Assembly (NCBI RefSeq): GCF_002162355.1
Contig: NZ_CP021434.1
Location: 4,642,001 to 4,706,000 of the forward strand
DNA from: Tumebacillus avium
Lineage (GTDB): Bacteria; Bacillota; Bacilli; Tumebacillales; Tumebacillaceae
Direction: 5' to 3'
DNA: 64,000 nucleotides
The position numbers and the translations under genes are program-made. Positions 53,497 to 63,114 of the stretch are shown here, piece by piece (positions within the stretch are counted from its first letter, which is position 1; each line of letters starts with the position of its first letter). The notes beneath the pieces are model-generated. The model searched no databases. It was not told the DNA's origin and saw only the letters and a program-made list of their open reading frames with translations.

Positions 53497-54803
53497 TCTT
53501 TCCGAAAGACCACATGCTCGAGGAACAGACAGACGATCAGCCCCACCAGCAAACCGTTGGCGACGATGTTGCGCAGCCATGGCGCCAGCGAGCTCAAGCT
53601 GTCCGGCGGCAGGAACATGACGCCAACGCCAACCATCAGCGAGATGCCGATGACCAGCAAATTGCGGTTGCTGCCTTGCACGCCCATCAGGTCGCGCACG
53701 CCAAAGCCGATCATCTGCGCAAACGGCGTAAACAAGGCCGCATACGCCACTTCCGAGGGCAAGGTGGCGAAGAATTTCCCGACGATCGGGAACAGCCCGC
53801 TCACGGCGATCAGCACCGCGCCGAGCACAAACGGCAGCCGCGCCCGCAAGCCTGTCGTCATCATAAACCCGGCCGACACCGACAAAGGCACAAGGCCGAC
53901 GACCGACAGCGGCCCGGACAGCATCGACGCGATCCCGTTGCCAAACAACCCGCGCCGATACGTCGCCCCATCCGGCTCGATGCCGAGCGTATTCCCGATC
54001 ACGACGATTGAGGCGATGACGTTGGAGATCAATATCACGCCGGTCAGCACCGAAGTCAACACCACGCCAAAATCCCACACCGGCGCCCCCCACGCAAACA
54101 GCTCCGGCAAAGCAAACCACGCCGTGTCCGCCCCGGTCAGCGCTTCACGCTCACTGAACCCGATCAAGGTGAACAAGATCCAGCCCAGCCCAATGCCGAG
54201 AAACGGCCCCATGCTCCGCAAAAGCCCTTTCCCTTTCAGCGAGATCGTCAGTACGGTCAACACGATAAACAAAGACAAGAGCGCCAATCGCCAGTCCACA
54301 TGTCCAAATCTGGACACGCCAAGCATCCCTTTGAAAAACGAGCCGGTCAGCGAGAAGCAGAGCAGCATCAGATACACGCCCGTCACGATCGGCGTAAACA
54401 GATCGCGCACCCGACCGATGATCGGCAGGAGGCTGAGGATCACCAGCACGACGCCGGAGATGATCAAGCCCATCTCCAACTGCTGCAGCACGAGCCCCTT
54501 TTCGCCCGGCACCGCCATCGCGCCCATGATCAAAAAGAGCGCCCACCACATCCCGGCTCCCCCTTCGATCAAGGGCAGGCGGTGTCCCCAGAAAATTTGG
54601 ATCAAGGTCGCGATCCCCGTCGCCAGCAGCATCCGCTGCACAAACGACGAGATCTCCACGGCCGACAAGTCAAACGCGGCGCCCACCACAATCGGCACCG
54701 CAATCGTATTTGCTAAGAAAAAGACCATCCATTGCAGGCTCTGCAGCCACAAGAGCGCTCCGCGCGGCTTTTGCACAGAGGTTGTTATATCGCTTCCGCT
54801 CAT
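53481..54803 (-). CDS. NCS2-family nucleobase permease, UraA/PbuX-like (440 aa)
   Basis: About 12-14 membrane segments with the NCS2 pattern: LQWMVFFLANTIAVPIVVG at helix 1, a central GNGIASMLSGPL-like stretch near 288-300 and SAGFMMTTGL. Transports uracil, xanthine or a related base by proton symport; specificity is unresolved, and the sequence is divergent from classic UraA. RBS GGAGGG precedes the ATG. It stands between the peptide array and the heme operon with its own transcript. Confidence 0.85.
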   Translation of the reverse strand: MSGSDITTSVQKPRGALLWLQSLQWMVFFLANTIAVPIVVGAAFDLSAVEISSFVQRMLLATGIATLIQIFWGHRLPLIEGGAGMWWALFLIMGAMAVPGEKGLVLQQLEMGLIISGVVLVILSLLPIIGRVRDLFTPIVTGVYLMLLCFSLTGSFFKGMLGVSRFGHVDWRLALLSLFIVLTVLTISLKGKGLLRSMGPFLGIGLGWILFTLIGFSEREALTGADTAWFALPELFAWGAPVWDFGVVLTSVLTGVILISNVIASIVVIGNTLGIEPDGATYRRGLFGNGIASMLSGPLSVVGLVPLSVSAGFMMTTGLRARLPFVLGAVLIAVSGLFPIVGKFFATLPSEVAYAALFTPFAQMIGFGVRDLMGVQGSNRNLLVIGISLMVGVGVMFLPPDSLSSLAPWLRNIVANGLLVGLIVCLFLEHVVFRKEKSDS

Positions 54804-54821
54804 CGCTCTTCCCTCCTCTTC

Positions 54822-54863
54822 AAAAAAAGCAAGCCACCTGTTCGAAGTACCTGAACAGGCGGC
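54822..54863 (-). terminator. Rho-independent terminator of the heme operon
   Basis: Minus-strand GCCGCCTGTTC / GAACAGGTGGC stem and a T7 run, just after hemL. Confidence 0.88.
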
Positions 54864-54874
54864 ATGTTTGATCT

Positions 54875-56164
54875 TTACAGTTGTTTCATCGACTCGCGGG
54901 ACGCTTCCAGCGTGCGGTCGATGTCTTCATCGCTATGCGCCAGAGACAGGAAGCCTGCCTCCAGCTGCGACGGCGCCAGGTAGACGCCGCGTTTCAGCAT
55001 CTCGTGGAAATACGTGGCATAGCGGTCGAGGTTGCACAGTTTCGCCGTATCATAGTCGACCACTTCCTGCTCGGAGAAGAACGTGCCCATCATCCCGCCG
55101 ACATACGCGCCGGTCACCGGAATGCCCAGCTCTTTGCCTGTCGCGAGGAACCCTTCGACAAGGCGTTTGCCCATCGACTCCAGACGCTCATACGCGCCCG
55201 GCTCGCCGAGCTTTTTCAGCGTGAGAAGACCGGCGATCATCGCCAGCGGGTTGCCCGACAAGGTGCCCGCCTGGTAGATCGGGCCGGCCGGAGCGATCAT
55301 TTCCATGATCTCGCGCTTGCCGCCGTATGCGCCGACCGGCAGGCCGCCGCCGATGACTTTGCCAAGCGTGGTCAGGTCCGGCTCGATGTTGTACAGCGAC
55401 TGCACACCGCCGTACGCGGCACGGAAGCCGGTCATCACCTCGTCAAAGATCAGGAGCGCGCCGTACTGTTTGGTGACCGCGCGCACTTCCTGCAGGTAGC
55501 CCTCTTTGGGCAGGACGCAGCCCATGTTGCCGGCGATCGGCTCCAAGATGACGGCCGCGATGTCTTCGCCGAATTTTTCGAACGCCAGCTTCAGGCTTTC
55601 CACATCGTTAAACGGAACGGTCAGCGTGTTCGCCGCCACCGACTCCGGCACGCCCGGAGAATCGGGCAGACCAAGCGTCGCGACGCCGGAACCGGCCTTG
55701 ATCAGCAGGGAGTCGGCATGGCCGTGATAGTTGCCTTCGAACTTGAGGATCTTGTTGCGCTTGGTGTAGCCGCGCGCCAGACGCAGCGCCGACATCGTCG
55801 CTTCCGTGCCGGAGTTGACCATGCGCACCACTTCGATCGACGGCATGATGCTCGTGACCAGTTGCGCCATCTCCGTCTCCAGCTCGGTCGGAGCGCCAAA
55901 CGAAGTGCCTTTTACCGCCATCTCTTGCACGGCAGAGATCACGTCCGGGTGGGCGTGGCCGAGGATCAGCGGACCCCAGGACAGGCAGTAGTCGATGTAT
56001 TCATTGCCGTCGATGTCGACCATCTTTGAGCCGAAACCGCGCTCGATAAACACCGGGTCGCCTTTGACGCCGCGGAAAGCGCGCACCGGGGAGTTGACAC
56101 CGCCCGGGATGATCTTTTTCGCTTCGGCAAATGCCGCTTTGGAACGTTCGTAGCCTTTATGCAT
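54875..56164 (-). CDS. hemL: Glutamate-1-semialdehyde 2,1-aminomutase (429 aa)
   Basis: PLP enzyme forming 5-aminolevulinate. [11 protein letters not shown] start, DEVMTGFR (PLP Asp), and the Schiff-base Lys in [17 protein letters not shown]. Full length. Last gene of the heme operon; GGAGGT before the ATG. Confidence 0.97.
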   Translation of the reverse strand: MHKGYERSKAAFAEAKKIIPGGVNSPVRAFRGVKGDPVFIERGFGSKMVDIDGNEYIDYCLSWGPLILGHAHPDVISAVQEMAVKGTSFGAPTELETEMAQLVTSIMPSIEVVRMVNSGTEATMSALRLARGYTKRNKILKFEGNYHGHADSLLIKAGSGVATLGLPDSPGVPESVAANTLTVPFNDVESLKLAFEKFGEDIAAVILEPIAGNMGCVLPKEGYLQEVRAVTKQYGALLIFDEVMTGFRAAYGGVQSLYNIEPDLTTLGKVIGGGLPVGAYGGKREIMEMIAPAGPIYQAGTLSGNPLAMIAGLLTLKKLGEPGAYERLESMGKRLVEGFLATGKELGIPVTGAYVGGMMGTFFSEQEVVDYDTAKLCNLDRYATYFHEMLKRGVYLAPSQLEAGFLSLAHSDEDIDRTLEASRESMKQL

Positions 56165-56180
56165 GAGGACACCTCCGGGA

Positions 56181-57164
56181 TCAATAGCCTGCTTTTAGAT
56201 AACCTGCAATGTCTTTGGAGAAATAGGTCAGGATCAGATCCGCACCGGCGCGCTTGAAGCCGGTCATCGTCTCCATCACCAAGGCGCGCTCGTCGATCCA
56301 GCCGTTTTGGGCGGCCGCTTTGACCATCGCGTATTCGGCCGACACGTTGTACGCCACAATCGGCAGATCCCACGTGTCGCGCAGTTGGCGGATGATGTCC
56401 ATGTAGGCCAGAGCGGGCTTGACCATCAGCATGTCTGCGCCTTCCGCCACATCGGACGCCGCTTCCCGCATCGCTTCGCGGGAGTTCGCCGGGTCCATCT
56501 GATAGGTCTTGCGGTCGCCGAACGCCGGTGCGGAGTGCGCAGCTTCGCGGAACGGGCCGTAATAAGCGGACGAGTATTTGACCGCGTATGAGATCACCGG
56601 AACGTTCAGATAGCCGTTTTGATCGAGCGTGTGGCGGATCGCCGCGATGCGGCCGTCCATCATGTCGGACGGTGCCACGATGTCAGCGCCAGCCTGCGCA
56701 TGCGACAGCGCGGTCTTGGCGATCAGTTCCAAGGACGGGTCGTTGAGGATCTCGCCGTTCTCGACGATGCCGCAGTGCCCCGCCGGGTTGTACTGGCAGA
56801 GGCAAACGTCGGTGGTGATCACGAGGTTCGGATTCTCTTCTTTCGCGACGCGGATCGCCTTTTGCACGATGCCTTCTTCCGCGTAAGCCTGCGAGGAGCA
56901 ATCGTCTTTGTGATCCGGCACGCCAAACAGGATGATCGACGGAATGCCGAGCTCCGACACTTCGTTCACTTCGCGGCGGAAGTTGTCCAGCGAGAAGTGG
57001 AAGACGTTGGGCATCGACGGGATCTCATGTTTCACGTTGTTGCCTTCGACGACAAACAAAGGATGGATCAGATCGTTTACAGTCACATGGTTCTCGCGCA
57101 CCATCGCACGGATGCCTGCCGAGCTGCGCAGGCGGCGGTGGCGGTCAAAATCAAGATGGTTCAT
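56181..57164 (-). CDS. hemB: Porphobilinogen synthase (327 aa)
   Basis: Condenses two ALA to porphobilinogen. Zinc-site Cys pattern [15 protein letters not shown], active-site Lys in [16 protein letters not shown] and the second in LMVKPALAY, and [12 protein letters not shown]. Zinc-dependent type. Sixteen-base gap to hemL. Confidence 0.98.
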   Translation of the reverse strand: MNHLDFDRHRRLRSSAGIRAMVRENHVTVNDLIHPLFVVEGNNVKHEIPSMPNVFHFSLDNFRREVNEVSELGIPSIILFGVPDHKDDCSSQAYAEEGIVQKAIRVAKEENPNLVITTDVCLCQYNPAGHCGIVENGEILNDPSLELIAKTALSHAQAGADIVAPSDMMDGRIAAIRHTLDQNGYLNVPVISYAVKYSSAYYGPFREAAHSAPAFGDRKTYQMDPANSREAMREAASDVAEGADMLMVKPALAYMDIIRQLRDTWDLPIVAYNVSAEYAMVKAAAQNGWIDERALVMETMTGFKRAGADLILTYFSKDIAGYLKAGY

Positions 57165-57176
57165 TCGTAGGTCCCC

Positions 57177-57977
57177 CTAACGGCTGTTGGTCGTAAAAAA
57201 GCGGGCCAGCGCCTCAACCAGCCCTGGAATCGTATATGTATCGGCCATCACATCGATGTTCAAGCCCTGATCTTCTGCCGTCTCTTTCGTCACCGGCCCG
57301 ATCGCCGCCAGCACGGCGCCGCTCAGCAGTGACCGTGGATCATACACGGGCAGAGCGGACAGAAAATTGGTCACAGTGGACGACGATGTGAAGGTGACCG
57401 CATGAATCTCGTTCGCCTGCAAGGCACGAACCAATTCTTCAACATTTTCGGTGACAGCCAGCGTCTGATAGGCATCGACCTCTGTCACCTCGCACCCTTT
57501 GGCACGCATTGCATCGGGCATCATTTTGCGGGCGATGTTGGCGCGCGGGAACAGCACGTGCTGTCCCGGTGCGACCTGATCGCCAAGCGAACGCAACAGC
57601 CCTTCGGCGACAAACTCCTCCGCCGTGACGGCGACCTGCACGCCATGGCGTTCCAGCGCGGCCGCCGTTTTGCTGCCCACCGCCGCCCAGCGTACGGACG
57701 ATGCGGCCGGCAGCACCCCGTTAGTTTGTTTCATTCGCTCGAAAAACATTTCCACGCCCGTCACGCTGGTCAGGATGATCCAGTCGAACTCGCCGAGCCG
57801 GGACAAGGCCAGGTCGAGCGGCCCGAGGTCTTCCGGCCAGTCGGTGCGGATCACCGGGAACTCGAAAGGAATGCCTCCGAGCTCCTCGATCATCCGGCTC
57901 AGCTCGCTCGCCTGGCTGCGCGAACGGGTGACGACGATGCGCTTGCCAAGGAACGGCTTCGCATGGTTTGCACTCAC
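57177..57977 (-). CDS. hemD: Uroporphyrinogen-III synthase (266 aa)
   Basis: Two-lobed HemD fold; conserved TRSRSQASELS start, ILTSVTGVEMFF, and TFTSSSTVTNFLSAL in the second lobe. GTG start overlaps the hemC stop by four bases. Divergent family, but operon position settles it. Confidence 0.93.
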   Translation of the reverse strand: MSANHAKPFLGKRIVVTRSRSQASELSRMIEELGGIPFEFPVIRTDWPEDLGPLDLALSRLGEFDWIILTSVTGVEMFFERMKQTNGVLPAASSVRWAAVGSKTAAALERHGVQVAVTAEEFVAEGLLRSLGDQVAPGQHVLFPRANIARKMMPDAMRAKGCEVTEVDAYQTLAVTENVEELVRALQANEIHAVTFTSSSTVTNFLSALPVYDPRSLLSGAVLAAIGPVTKETAEDQGLNIDVMADTYTIPGLVEALARFFTTNSR

Positions 57978-58903
57978 TGGGCGATCTCCTCGCGCACTTT
58001 GGCCAAGATTTCACCGGCGCCTTTTTCGATCAGGCTTTCGGCGACCGCATGGCCCAGCGCAACCGGATCGGTGCCGGTCGCCGTTTCCTTGAGCAGGGTC
58101 AGCCCGTCGGACGAACCGACGATCCCGGTCAGCTTCAGCTCGCCGTCCGTCGTCTCGGCATACGCGCCGATCGGAATCTGGCAGCCGCCGTTGAGACGGC
58201 CAAGCACGGTGCGCTCAGCGGTGACGATGCGGCGGGTGTGCTCGCTGTCCAGCACGGACAGGATCTCGCGGATCTCTTCGTCTTCGGAGCGGCACTGGAT
58301 CGCCAGCGCGCCTTGCCCGACAGCCGGGATGCACAGCTCGGTCGACAAGCGCTCGGAGATCTTGTCCGCCCAGCCCATGCGTTCCAGACCGGCCGCCGCC
58401 AGCACGATCGCGTCCAGCTCCATCTCTTCCAGCTTGGCGAGACGGGTGTTGATGTTGCCGCGCACCGAGACGATCTCGATGTCCGGGCGGGCGTGGCGCA
58501 GCTGTGCGGCACGGCGCAAGGACGAGGTGCCGACGCGCGCGCCGATCGGCAGGTCGGTAAACGTGCTGCCGCTTCTGGTGATCACCACGTCGCGCGGATC
58601 TTCGCGGTCGGTGATCGCGACCAACATCAGCCCTTCCGGCATCTCGGTCGGCATATCTTTCAGCGAATGCACAGCGAAGTCGATCTTCTTCTCATACATC
58701 GCCTGCTCAATTTCCTTGATGAACAGGCCTTTCCCGCCGACTTTGGACAAGGTGACATCGAGAATGCGGTCGCCTTTGGTGACGATCTTCTCCATGCCGA
58801 TCTCAAGCCCTGCGTGATGTTCCTTCAACTTTGCCATAACCCATTCGGTCTGGGTCAGCGCCAGCGGACTTTTTCGAGTCCCAACTACAATACGCTTCAT
58901 CAT
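57974..58903 (-). CDS. hemC: Porphobilinogen deaminase (309 aa)
   Basis: Polymerises four porphobilinogen into hydroxymethylbilane. VVGTRKSPLALTQTEWV, KDMPTEMPEGL, TSSLRRAAQL, RGNINTRLAKLEE and the dipyrromethane-cofactor Cys in NGGCQIPIGAYA. Its ATGA overlaps the sirC stop. Confidence 0.97.
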   Translation of the reverse strand: MMKRIVVGTRKSPLALTQTEWVMAKLKEHHAGLEIGMEKIVTKGDRILDVTLSKVGGKGLFIKEIEQAMYEKKIDFAVHSLKDMPTEMPEGLMLVAITDREDPRDVVITRSGSTFTDLPIGARVGTSSLRRAAQLRHARPDIEIVSVRGNINTRLAKLEEMELDAIVLAAAGLERMGWADKISERLSTELCIPAVGQGALAIQCRSEDEEIREILSVLDSEHTRRIVTAERTVLGRLNGGCQIPIGAYAETTDGELKLTGIVGSSDGLTLLKETATGTDPVALGHAVAESLIEKGAGEILAKVREEIAQ

Positions 58904-59532
58904 CCGCGTCCCCCTAGTATGCGTTCCAGCAGTTCATGCGCCGCTGCGGTGTGACCCGCGCGCAGGAGCTGCAGCAGTTCTGAATTGGCCAATCTTCGCA
59001 GTAGTTCCGTCCGCGCCGCACCATCCGGCACTTCGGCCAGGATGCGCGTGCGGGCGTCTGCCATCAGGTGTAAAAATTGTTCAATCTCCGGTCCGAAAAA
59101 CGCTTCCAACTCCTCGCGAAGCTTTTTTGCCACGACTGGCGCCGCTCCGGATGTGGAGATCCCCACCGTGAGCGGCCCGCGACGCAGCAGCGCCGGAACG
59201 GTAAAATTGCCGAAGCGCTGGTCGTTGACGACATTGACCAGCCGGCCGTGCCGCTCCCCTTCCTCATAGACGGCAAGATTCACGTCACGCGAAGAAGTGG
59301 CGGCGATGATCAGGAAATACGGCGCGGCATCGCCCGCTTGAAACGGACGGGCCTCCCAGCTTAGTGTGCCATGTTCCGCCAGTTTCAACAGCGGTGGGGT
59401 GAGGCTGGGCGCGATCACCGTCACATCGGCCCGGCAATCGAGAAGCCCGGTGATCTTGCGCTCAGCCACCGGGCCCCCTCCGACAACGAGACATCTGCGT
59501 CCCGCAAGTTGTAAAAATGCGCCGTACAACAT
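58900..59532 (-). CDS. sirC: Precorrin-2 dehydrogenase / sirohydrochlorin ferrochelatase-like protein (210 aa)
   Basis: NAD-dependent step toward siroheme. Rossmann motif VVGGGPVAERK with TGLLDCRADVTVIAP, NVVNDQRFGNFTVPALLRRGPLTVGISTSGAAPV, the MET8/SirC pattern; no CysG methylase domain. Whether it also inserts iron is uncertain. Located between hemX and hemC, tying siroheme to the shared uroporphyrinogen pathway; B. subtilis lacks it at this site. Confidence 0.92.
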   Translation of the reverse strand: MLYGAFLQLAGRRCLVVGGGPVAERKITGLLDCRADVTVIAPSLTPPLLKLAEHGTLSWEARPFQAGDAAPYFLIIAATSSRDVNLAVYEEGERHGRLVNVVNDQRFGNFTVPALLRRGPLTVGISTSGAAPVVAKKLREELEAFFGPEIEQFLHLMADARTRILAEVPDGAARTELLRRLANSELLQLLRAGHTAAAHELLERILGGRG

Positions 59533-59535
59533 CGC

Positions 59536-60354
59536 TTACCAGCTGTGGAACCCGGAGAAATAGGTGCCGACAAACAGGTAATTGATGATGACCAGACCAA
59601 ACGAAGCGACGTTCCACCATGCCAGTTTGCGCCCCGACCAGCCGCTGGCGGTGCGCAGGTACAGCCAGACGACGTACAGCCCAAGCAGCACGACCGAGAC
59701 GAGCGGCTTGGCGTCGAGGATCAGCACCGAGCCAAACTGCGTGTAATACCAACTCACCCCGAGGATCATCGCGACCAAGAGCAGCGGGAACCCGACGATG
59801 ATCAGGCGGTAGGTAAAGGCGTCGAGCTTGTCGAGCGCCGGCATCCGGCGGAACATGTTATTCCAGCGCTTTTCCTTGAGCATCTTCGACTGGATCAGGT
59901 ACATGATCGAGAAGATGAACGAGATGGAAAAGGCCGCATAGCTGAGGAAGGCCAGCGTGATGTGCAAGACAAGCAGGTCGCCTTGCAGATTCTCTCCGAC
60001 GCGGACGCTGCCTTCTCCGGTCACAAGGTCAAACACGACCATCGCAAATCCGATCACGTTGGTGAAGAAAGCAAACAGGTCGATCTTATAGAAATAGTTG
60101 ATCACCAGCGAAAACGAGATTAATAGCCATGAGAAAAAGAGTGTGGTCTCAAAAGATGTCACCAAAGGCACATAGCCGACCTCGGTCATCCTGGTCAGGA
60201 AAAACGAAGTCTGCAGCCCCCACACCGCGGCCAGCAAACCAAACGCGATGCGGTTGAGCGTCCTGCGATGTCCAATAAAATCCAGAAAATACAACACGAC
60301 TGCAATCGCGTAGAAAAAGACCATCAAGTCATACATCAACAGACTCTTCGGCAT
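59536..60354 (-). CDS. hemX: HemX/CcsA-like cytochrome c assembly family membrane protein (272 aa)
   Basis: Eight predicted membrane helices, with GDLLVLHITLAFLSYAAFSISF and WYYTQFGS / WWNVASFGLVIINYLF segments resembling the CcsA heme-handling family. HemX lowers GluTR (HemA) level in B. subtilis. The ATG at 60354 lies eight bases after AAGGAGG; an upstream GTG at 60363 is too near it. Confidence 0.9.
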   Translation of the reverse strand: MPKSLLMYDLMVFFYAIAVVLYFLDFIGHRRTLNRIAFGLLAAVWGLQTSFFLTRMTEVGYVPLVTSFETTLFFSWLLISFSLVINYFYKIDLFAFFTNVIGFAMVVFDLVTGEGSVRVGENLQGDLLVLHITLAFLSYAAFSISFIFSIMYLIQSKMLKEKRWNNMFRRMPALDKLDAFTYRLIIVGFPLLLVAMILGVSWYYTQFGSVLILDAKPLVSVVLLGLYVVWLYLRTASGWSGRKLAWWNVASFGLVIINYLFVGTYFSGFHSW

Positions 60355-60405
60355 GATGAACACCTCCTTCTTGCCAGTCTGAATCAGTTCTAAGCTTTCG
60401 CAAAG

Positions 60406-61836
60406 CTACCGCGATCCGATCCGCGACAGCAAAGAGCGCTTGGCGCCGGAGGACGCCGCTTCTTCCTGACGGGACTGCTCGATCTGGCGGGTGGCGGCAG
60501 CGATGACGGCCGTCATCTCGCGCACTTCCGCCTGGGCAGCGATCTGCTGCTCTTTGTGCTGTTCTTTCAGCTCTTCTTCGAGCCCAAAGATGCGGGTGAA
60601 CGCTTCGAGATACAGTTCCGCTTCCCGCTCGCCGGCCATCTCTTTGACCTGCTTGATCGGCTCATGGATCAACTGGTTGACCATCGCATTGGTCAGCTTG
60701 TTGACGGTGTGCATCTCTTTTTCCGAGAGGTTCGGCATTTTGTTGCTCAGGTTCTGCATCAGGTTGGACTGCGCCGCCATCGCTTTTTCGCGCAGCTTGT
60801 GGATCAGCGGAATCGCTTCCTGCTGGTTGAGCCACATCTTAAACGCCGCCAGCTCTTCTCCGATGATCTCCCCGACCTTCTCCGCTTCCTTCTGGCGCTC
60901 GGCCAAATTGACCTTGATCACGCCTTCCAGATCGTCGATGTCATACAGGAACACGTTGTCGATCTTGCTCATCTCCGGGTCCAGATCGCGCGGCACGGCG
61001 ATGTCGATCAAAAACAGCGGGCGGTGCCGGCGATGCTTCATCGTCGCCTGCACATGCTCGCGCGTCACCACATAGCCTTCCGCTCCGGTCGAGGACACGA
61101 CGATGTCCGCTTCCTTCAACGCCAGGTCCAGCGAGTTCATATCGAGCGCCTTGCCGTTAAACTTGTCGGCCAGTTCCTTCGCGCGCTCATACGTGCGGTT
61201 GACAACCAAGACCCGGGTCGCCCCGTTGGCGTTGAGATGCTTCGCCGTCAACTCGCTCATTTTGCCGGCGCCGATGACCAGCACCGTCTTCTCGTCGAGC
61301 GACTCAAAGATCTTCTTGGCCAGCTCCACCGCCGCATAGGAAACGGACACGGCATTTTCGCCGATCTTCGTCTCCGCATGCGCGCGTTTAGCCACGGTGA
61401 CCGCCCGGCGGAACAGATTGTTAAAAATCGAACCGGTCGCCTGCTTTTCCTGCGCAAACAAGAAGGCCTGGCGGACTTGTCCCAAAATCTGCGTCTCGCC
61501 AAGCACCATCGAATCCAGCCCGGATGCGACGCGGAACAGATGACGAATCGCGTCGCCTTCCCCATATTGGTACAGGTGCGGCAAGAACGCTTGTCTCGAC
61601 ACACCCGACATCTCGCTCAAGAACTTGTAGATCTCATCCTGCCCGTCGATCCGCTCTTCCACCACGGCATACACCTCGGTGCGGTTGCACGTCGAGACGA
61701 GCACGACTTCCGCAATGCGGCCGCTCTGTTTCAGGCGCGAGATCGCATCCTCCAGACCATCGGCCGGGAGGGCGAACCGCTCGCGAATCTCGACAGGAGC
61801 CGACCGGAAGTTCAGCCCCACGACCATGATGTACAT
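60406..61836 (-). CDS. hemA: Glutamyl-tRNA reductase (476 aa)
   Basis: First step of C5 heme synthesis. Catalytic Cys50 in STCNRTEVYA, GETQILGQVRQAF, NADPH-binding VIGAGKMSELTAKHL, SSTGAEGYV, and dimerisation helix to the C-terminus. It is about 20-30 residues longer than usual, with a Gln/Glu-rich C-terminal tail. ATG with GGGAG nine bases upstream. Confidence 0.97.
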   Translation of the reverse strand: MYIMVVGLNFRSAPVEIRERFALPADGLEDAISRLKQSGRIAEVVLVSTCNRTEVYAVVEERIDGQDEIYKFLSEMSGVSRQAFLPHLYQYGEGDAIRHLFRVASGLDSMVLGETQILGQVRQAFLFAQEKQATGSIFNNLFRRAVTVAKRAHAETKIGENAVSVSYAAVELAKKIFESLDEKTVLVIGAGKMSELTAKHLNANGATRVLVVNRTYERAKELADKFNGKALDMNSLDLALKEADIVVSSTGAEGYVVTREHVQATMKHRRHRPLFLIDIAVPRDLDPEMSKIDNVFLYDIDDLEGVIKVNLAERQKEAEKVGEIIGEELAAFKMWLNQQEAIPLIHKLREKAMAAQSNLMQNLSNKMPNLSEKEMHTVNKLTNAMVNQLIHEPIKQVKEMAGEREAELYLEAFTRIFGLEEELKEQHKEQQIAAQAEVREMTAVIAAATRQIEQSRQEEAASSGAKRSLLSRIGSR

Positions 61837-61913
61837 TCTCTCTCACTCCCTTATCTATCTCAAAAGCCGCATGATCTGTGCCATTTAGCTCTCCGTCCAC
61901 TACAAACATCCTC

Positions 61914-61919
61914 ATTATA
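61914..61919 (-). promoter_or_regulatory. Extended -10 promoter candidate of the heme operon
   Basis: TGATATAAT on the minus strand: a perfect TATAAT with the TGn extension; no good -35. About 77 bases before hemA. Confidence 0.55.
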
Positions 61920-62008
61920 TCATAGCTCCCGCACAACTCACGGACGAAATATGACATCTTTTTGTCCGCTTCGACAAACCATCCCGCTCATTCACCAAGA
62001 CAAACGCC

Positions 62009-62025
62009 TAGACATACACTGTCTA
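62009..62025. promoter_or_regulatory. Inverted repeat, candidate operator
   Basis: TAGACA-TACAC-TGTCTA, perfect 6-bp arms, 31 bases before the SsuA-like gene start; could be a binding site for a dimeric regulator. Confidence 0.4.
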
Positions 62026-62056
62026 TCAACTTCTCATAAACAGGAGGTCTGGGACC

Positions 62057-63067
62057 GTGAAGAAACAATGGAAGCAATTTGCCGCAGCCGGACTGATCAC
62101 CGCTGCGCTCACAATGACCGCCTGCTCCCCGAGCGGCGGCGATGGAAGCGACCTGCAGGAAGTGCGGGTGTCGGAAGTCATCCGCTCCATCTTCTACGCG
62201 CCGCAGTATGTGGCGATCGAAAAAGGCTATTTCAAAGAGGAAGGCCTCAATGTCTTGCTCGACACCGCCTGGGGCGGCGACAAAGCGATGACCCGCCTGT
62301 TGGCCGACCAGACGGACGTGGCGCTGATCGGCGCCGAGACGACCGTCTACGTCCAGCAGCAAGGCGCTGCCGACCCGGTGGTCAACTTCGCGCAAGTCAC
62401 CCAGCGCGACGGCTCGTTTGTCATCGCCAGAAACAAGATCGACAACTGGGACTGGTCGATGCTCAAAGGCAAGAGCCTGATCGGATCGCGCAAAGGCTCG
62501 ATGCCGGAGATGGTCTCCGAATACGTCCAGAAGCAAAACGGCCTGCAGCCGTTCACAGACGTCAACATCATCCAAAACATCAGCTTCGACAACCAGGCGA
62601 CCGCCTTCGCATCCGGCACCGGCGATTTCCTGCAGGCGTTCGAGCCGAGCGGCGCGATCTTGGAAAAAGCGGGCCAGGGCCATGTCGTCGCATCATTCGG
62701 CGAAGATTCCGGCAAACTGCCCTACACCGTGTTTATGGCCAAAGCCAGTACTATCAAGTCTGAGCCAGAGACCTTCCAGAAATTCACCAACGCCGTCCAA
62801 AAAGCCCAAAACTTCGTGCACTCCTCCACGCCGGAAGAAGTCGCCAAAGTCATCCTGCCGTATTTTGAAGGCGTCGATCCGGAAATCGTCGCCGCTGTCG
62901 TCAAGCGCTACCAGGAGTCGGACGGCTGGGCCAAAGACCCGGTGATCGACCAAGAGGAATTTGACAACATGAAAAAAATCATGAAAGACGCCGGCGAGCT
63001 GAAAGCGGACGTCAAATACGAAGACCTCGTGAACACCACTTTCGCAGAAAAAGCGCAGGCAAACTAG
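62057..63067 (+). CDS. SsuA/THI5 (NMT1)-like ABC transporter substrate-binding lipoprotein (336 aa)
   Basis: Lipoprotein signal with lipobox MTAC (Cys about 23). The periplasmic-binding fold of the NMT1/SsuA class: SIFYAPQYVAIEKGYFKEEGLNV, GGDKAMTRLLADQTDVALIG, LKGKSLIGSRKGSMPEM. Substrate could be a sulfonate, nitrate-type anion or thiamine pyrimidine precursor. GTG start after GGAGGT. The matching ATPase begins at 63691, with a TctB-like gene on the other strand between. Confidence 0.88.
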   Translation: MKKQWKQFAAAGLITAALTMTACSPSGGDGSDLQEVRVSEVIRSIFYAPQYVAIEKGYFKEEGLNVLLDTAWGGDKAMTRLLADQTDVALIGAETTVYVQQQGAADPVVNFAQVTQRDGSFVIARNKIDNWDWSMLKGKSLIGSRKGSMPEMVSEYVQKQNGLQPFTDVNIIQNISFDNQATAFASGTGDFLQAFEPSGAILEKAGQGHVVASFGEDSGKLPYTVFMAKASTIKSEPETFQKFTNAVQKAQNFVHSSTPEEVAKVILPYFEGVDPEIVAAVVKRYQESDGWAKDPVIDQEEFDNMKKIMKDAGELKADVKYEDLVNTTFAEKAQAN

Positions 63068-63081
63068 GAGCAAGCTCACAA

Positions 63082-63113
63082 AAAAGAGCCTCTTCTCCGG
63101 GGGAGAAGAGGCT
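63082..63113 (-). terminator. Rho-independent terminator after the TctB-like gene
   Basis: Minus-strand AGCCTCTTCTCC / GGAGAAGAGGCT stem followed by TTTTTTG. The plus-strand side lacks a T run. Confidence 0.75.
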
Positions 63114-63114
63114 A

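Noticed and set aside
53299-55224. 641-codon plus-strand frame
   Set aside because: Shadow of the NCS2 permease and hemL; its beginning overlaps the real peptide genes 7 and 8 in another frame.
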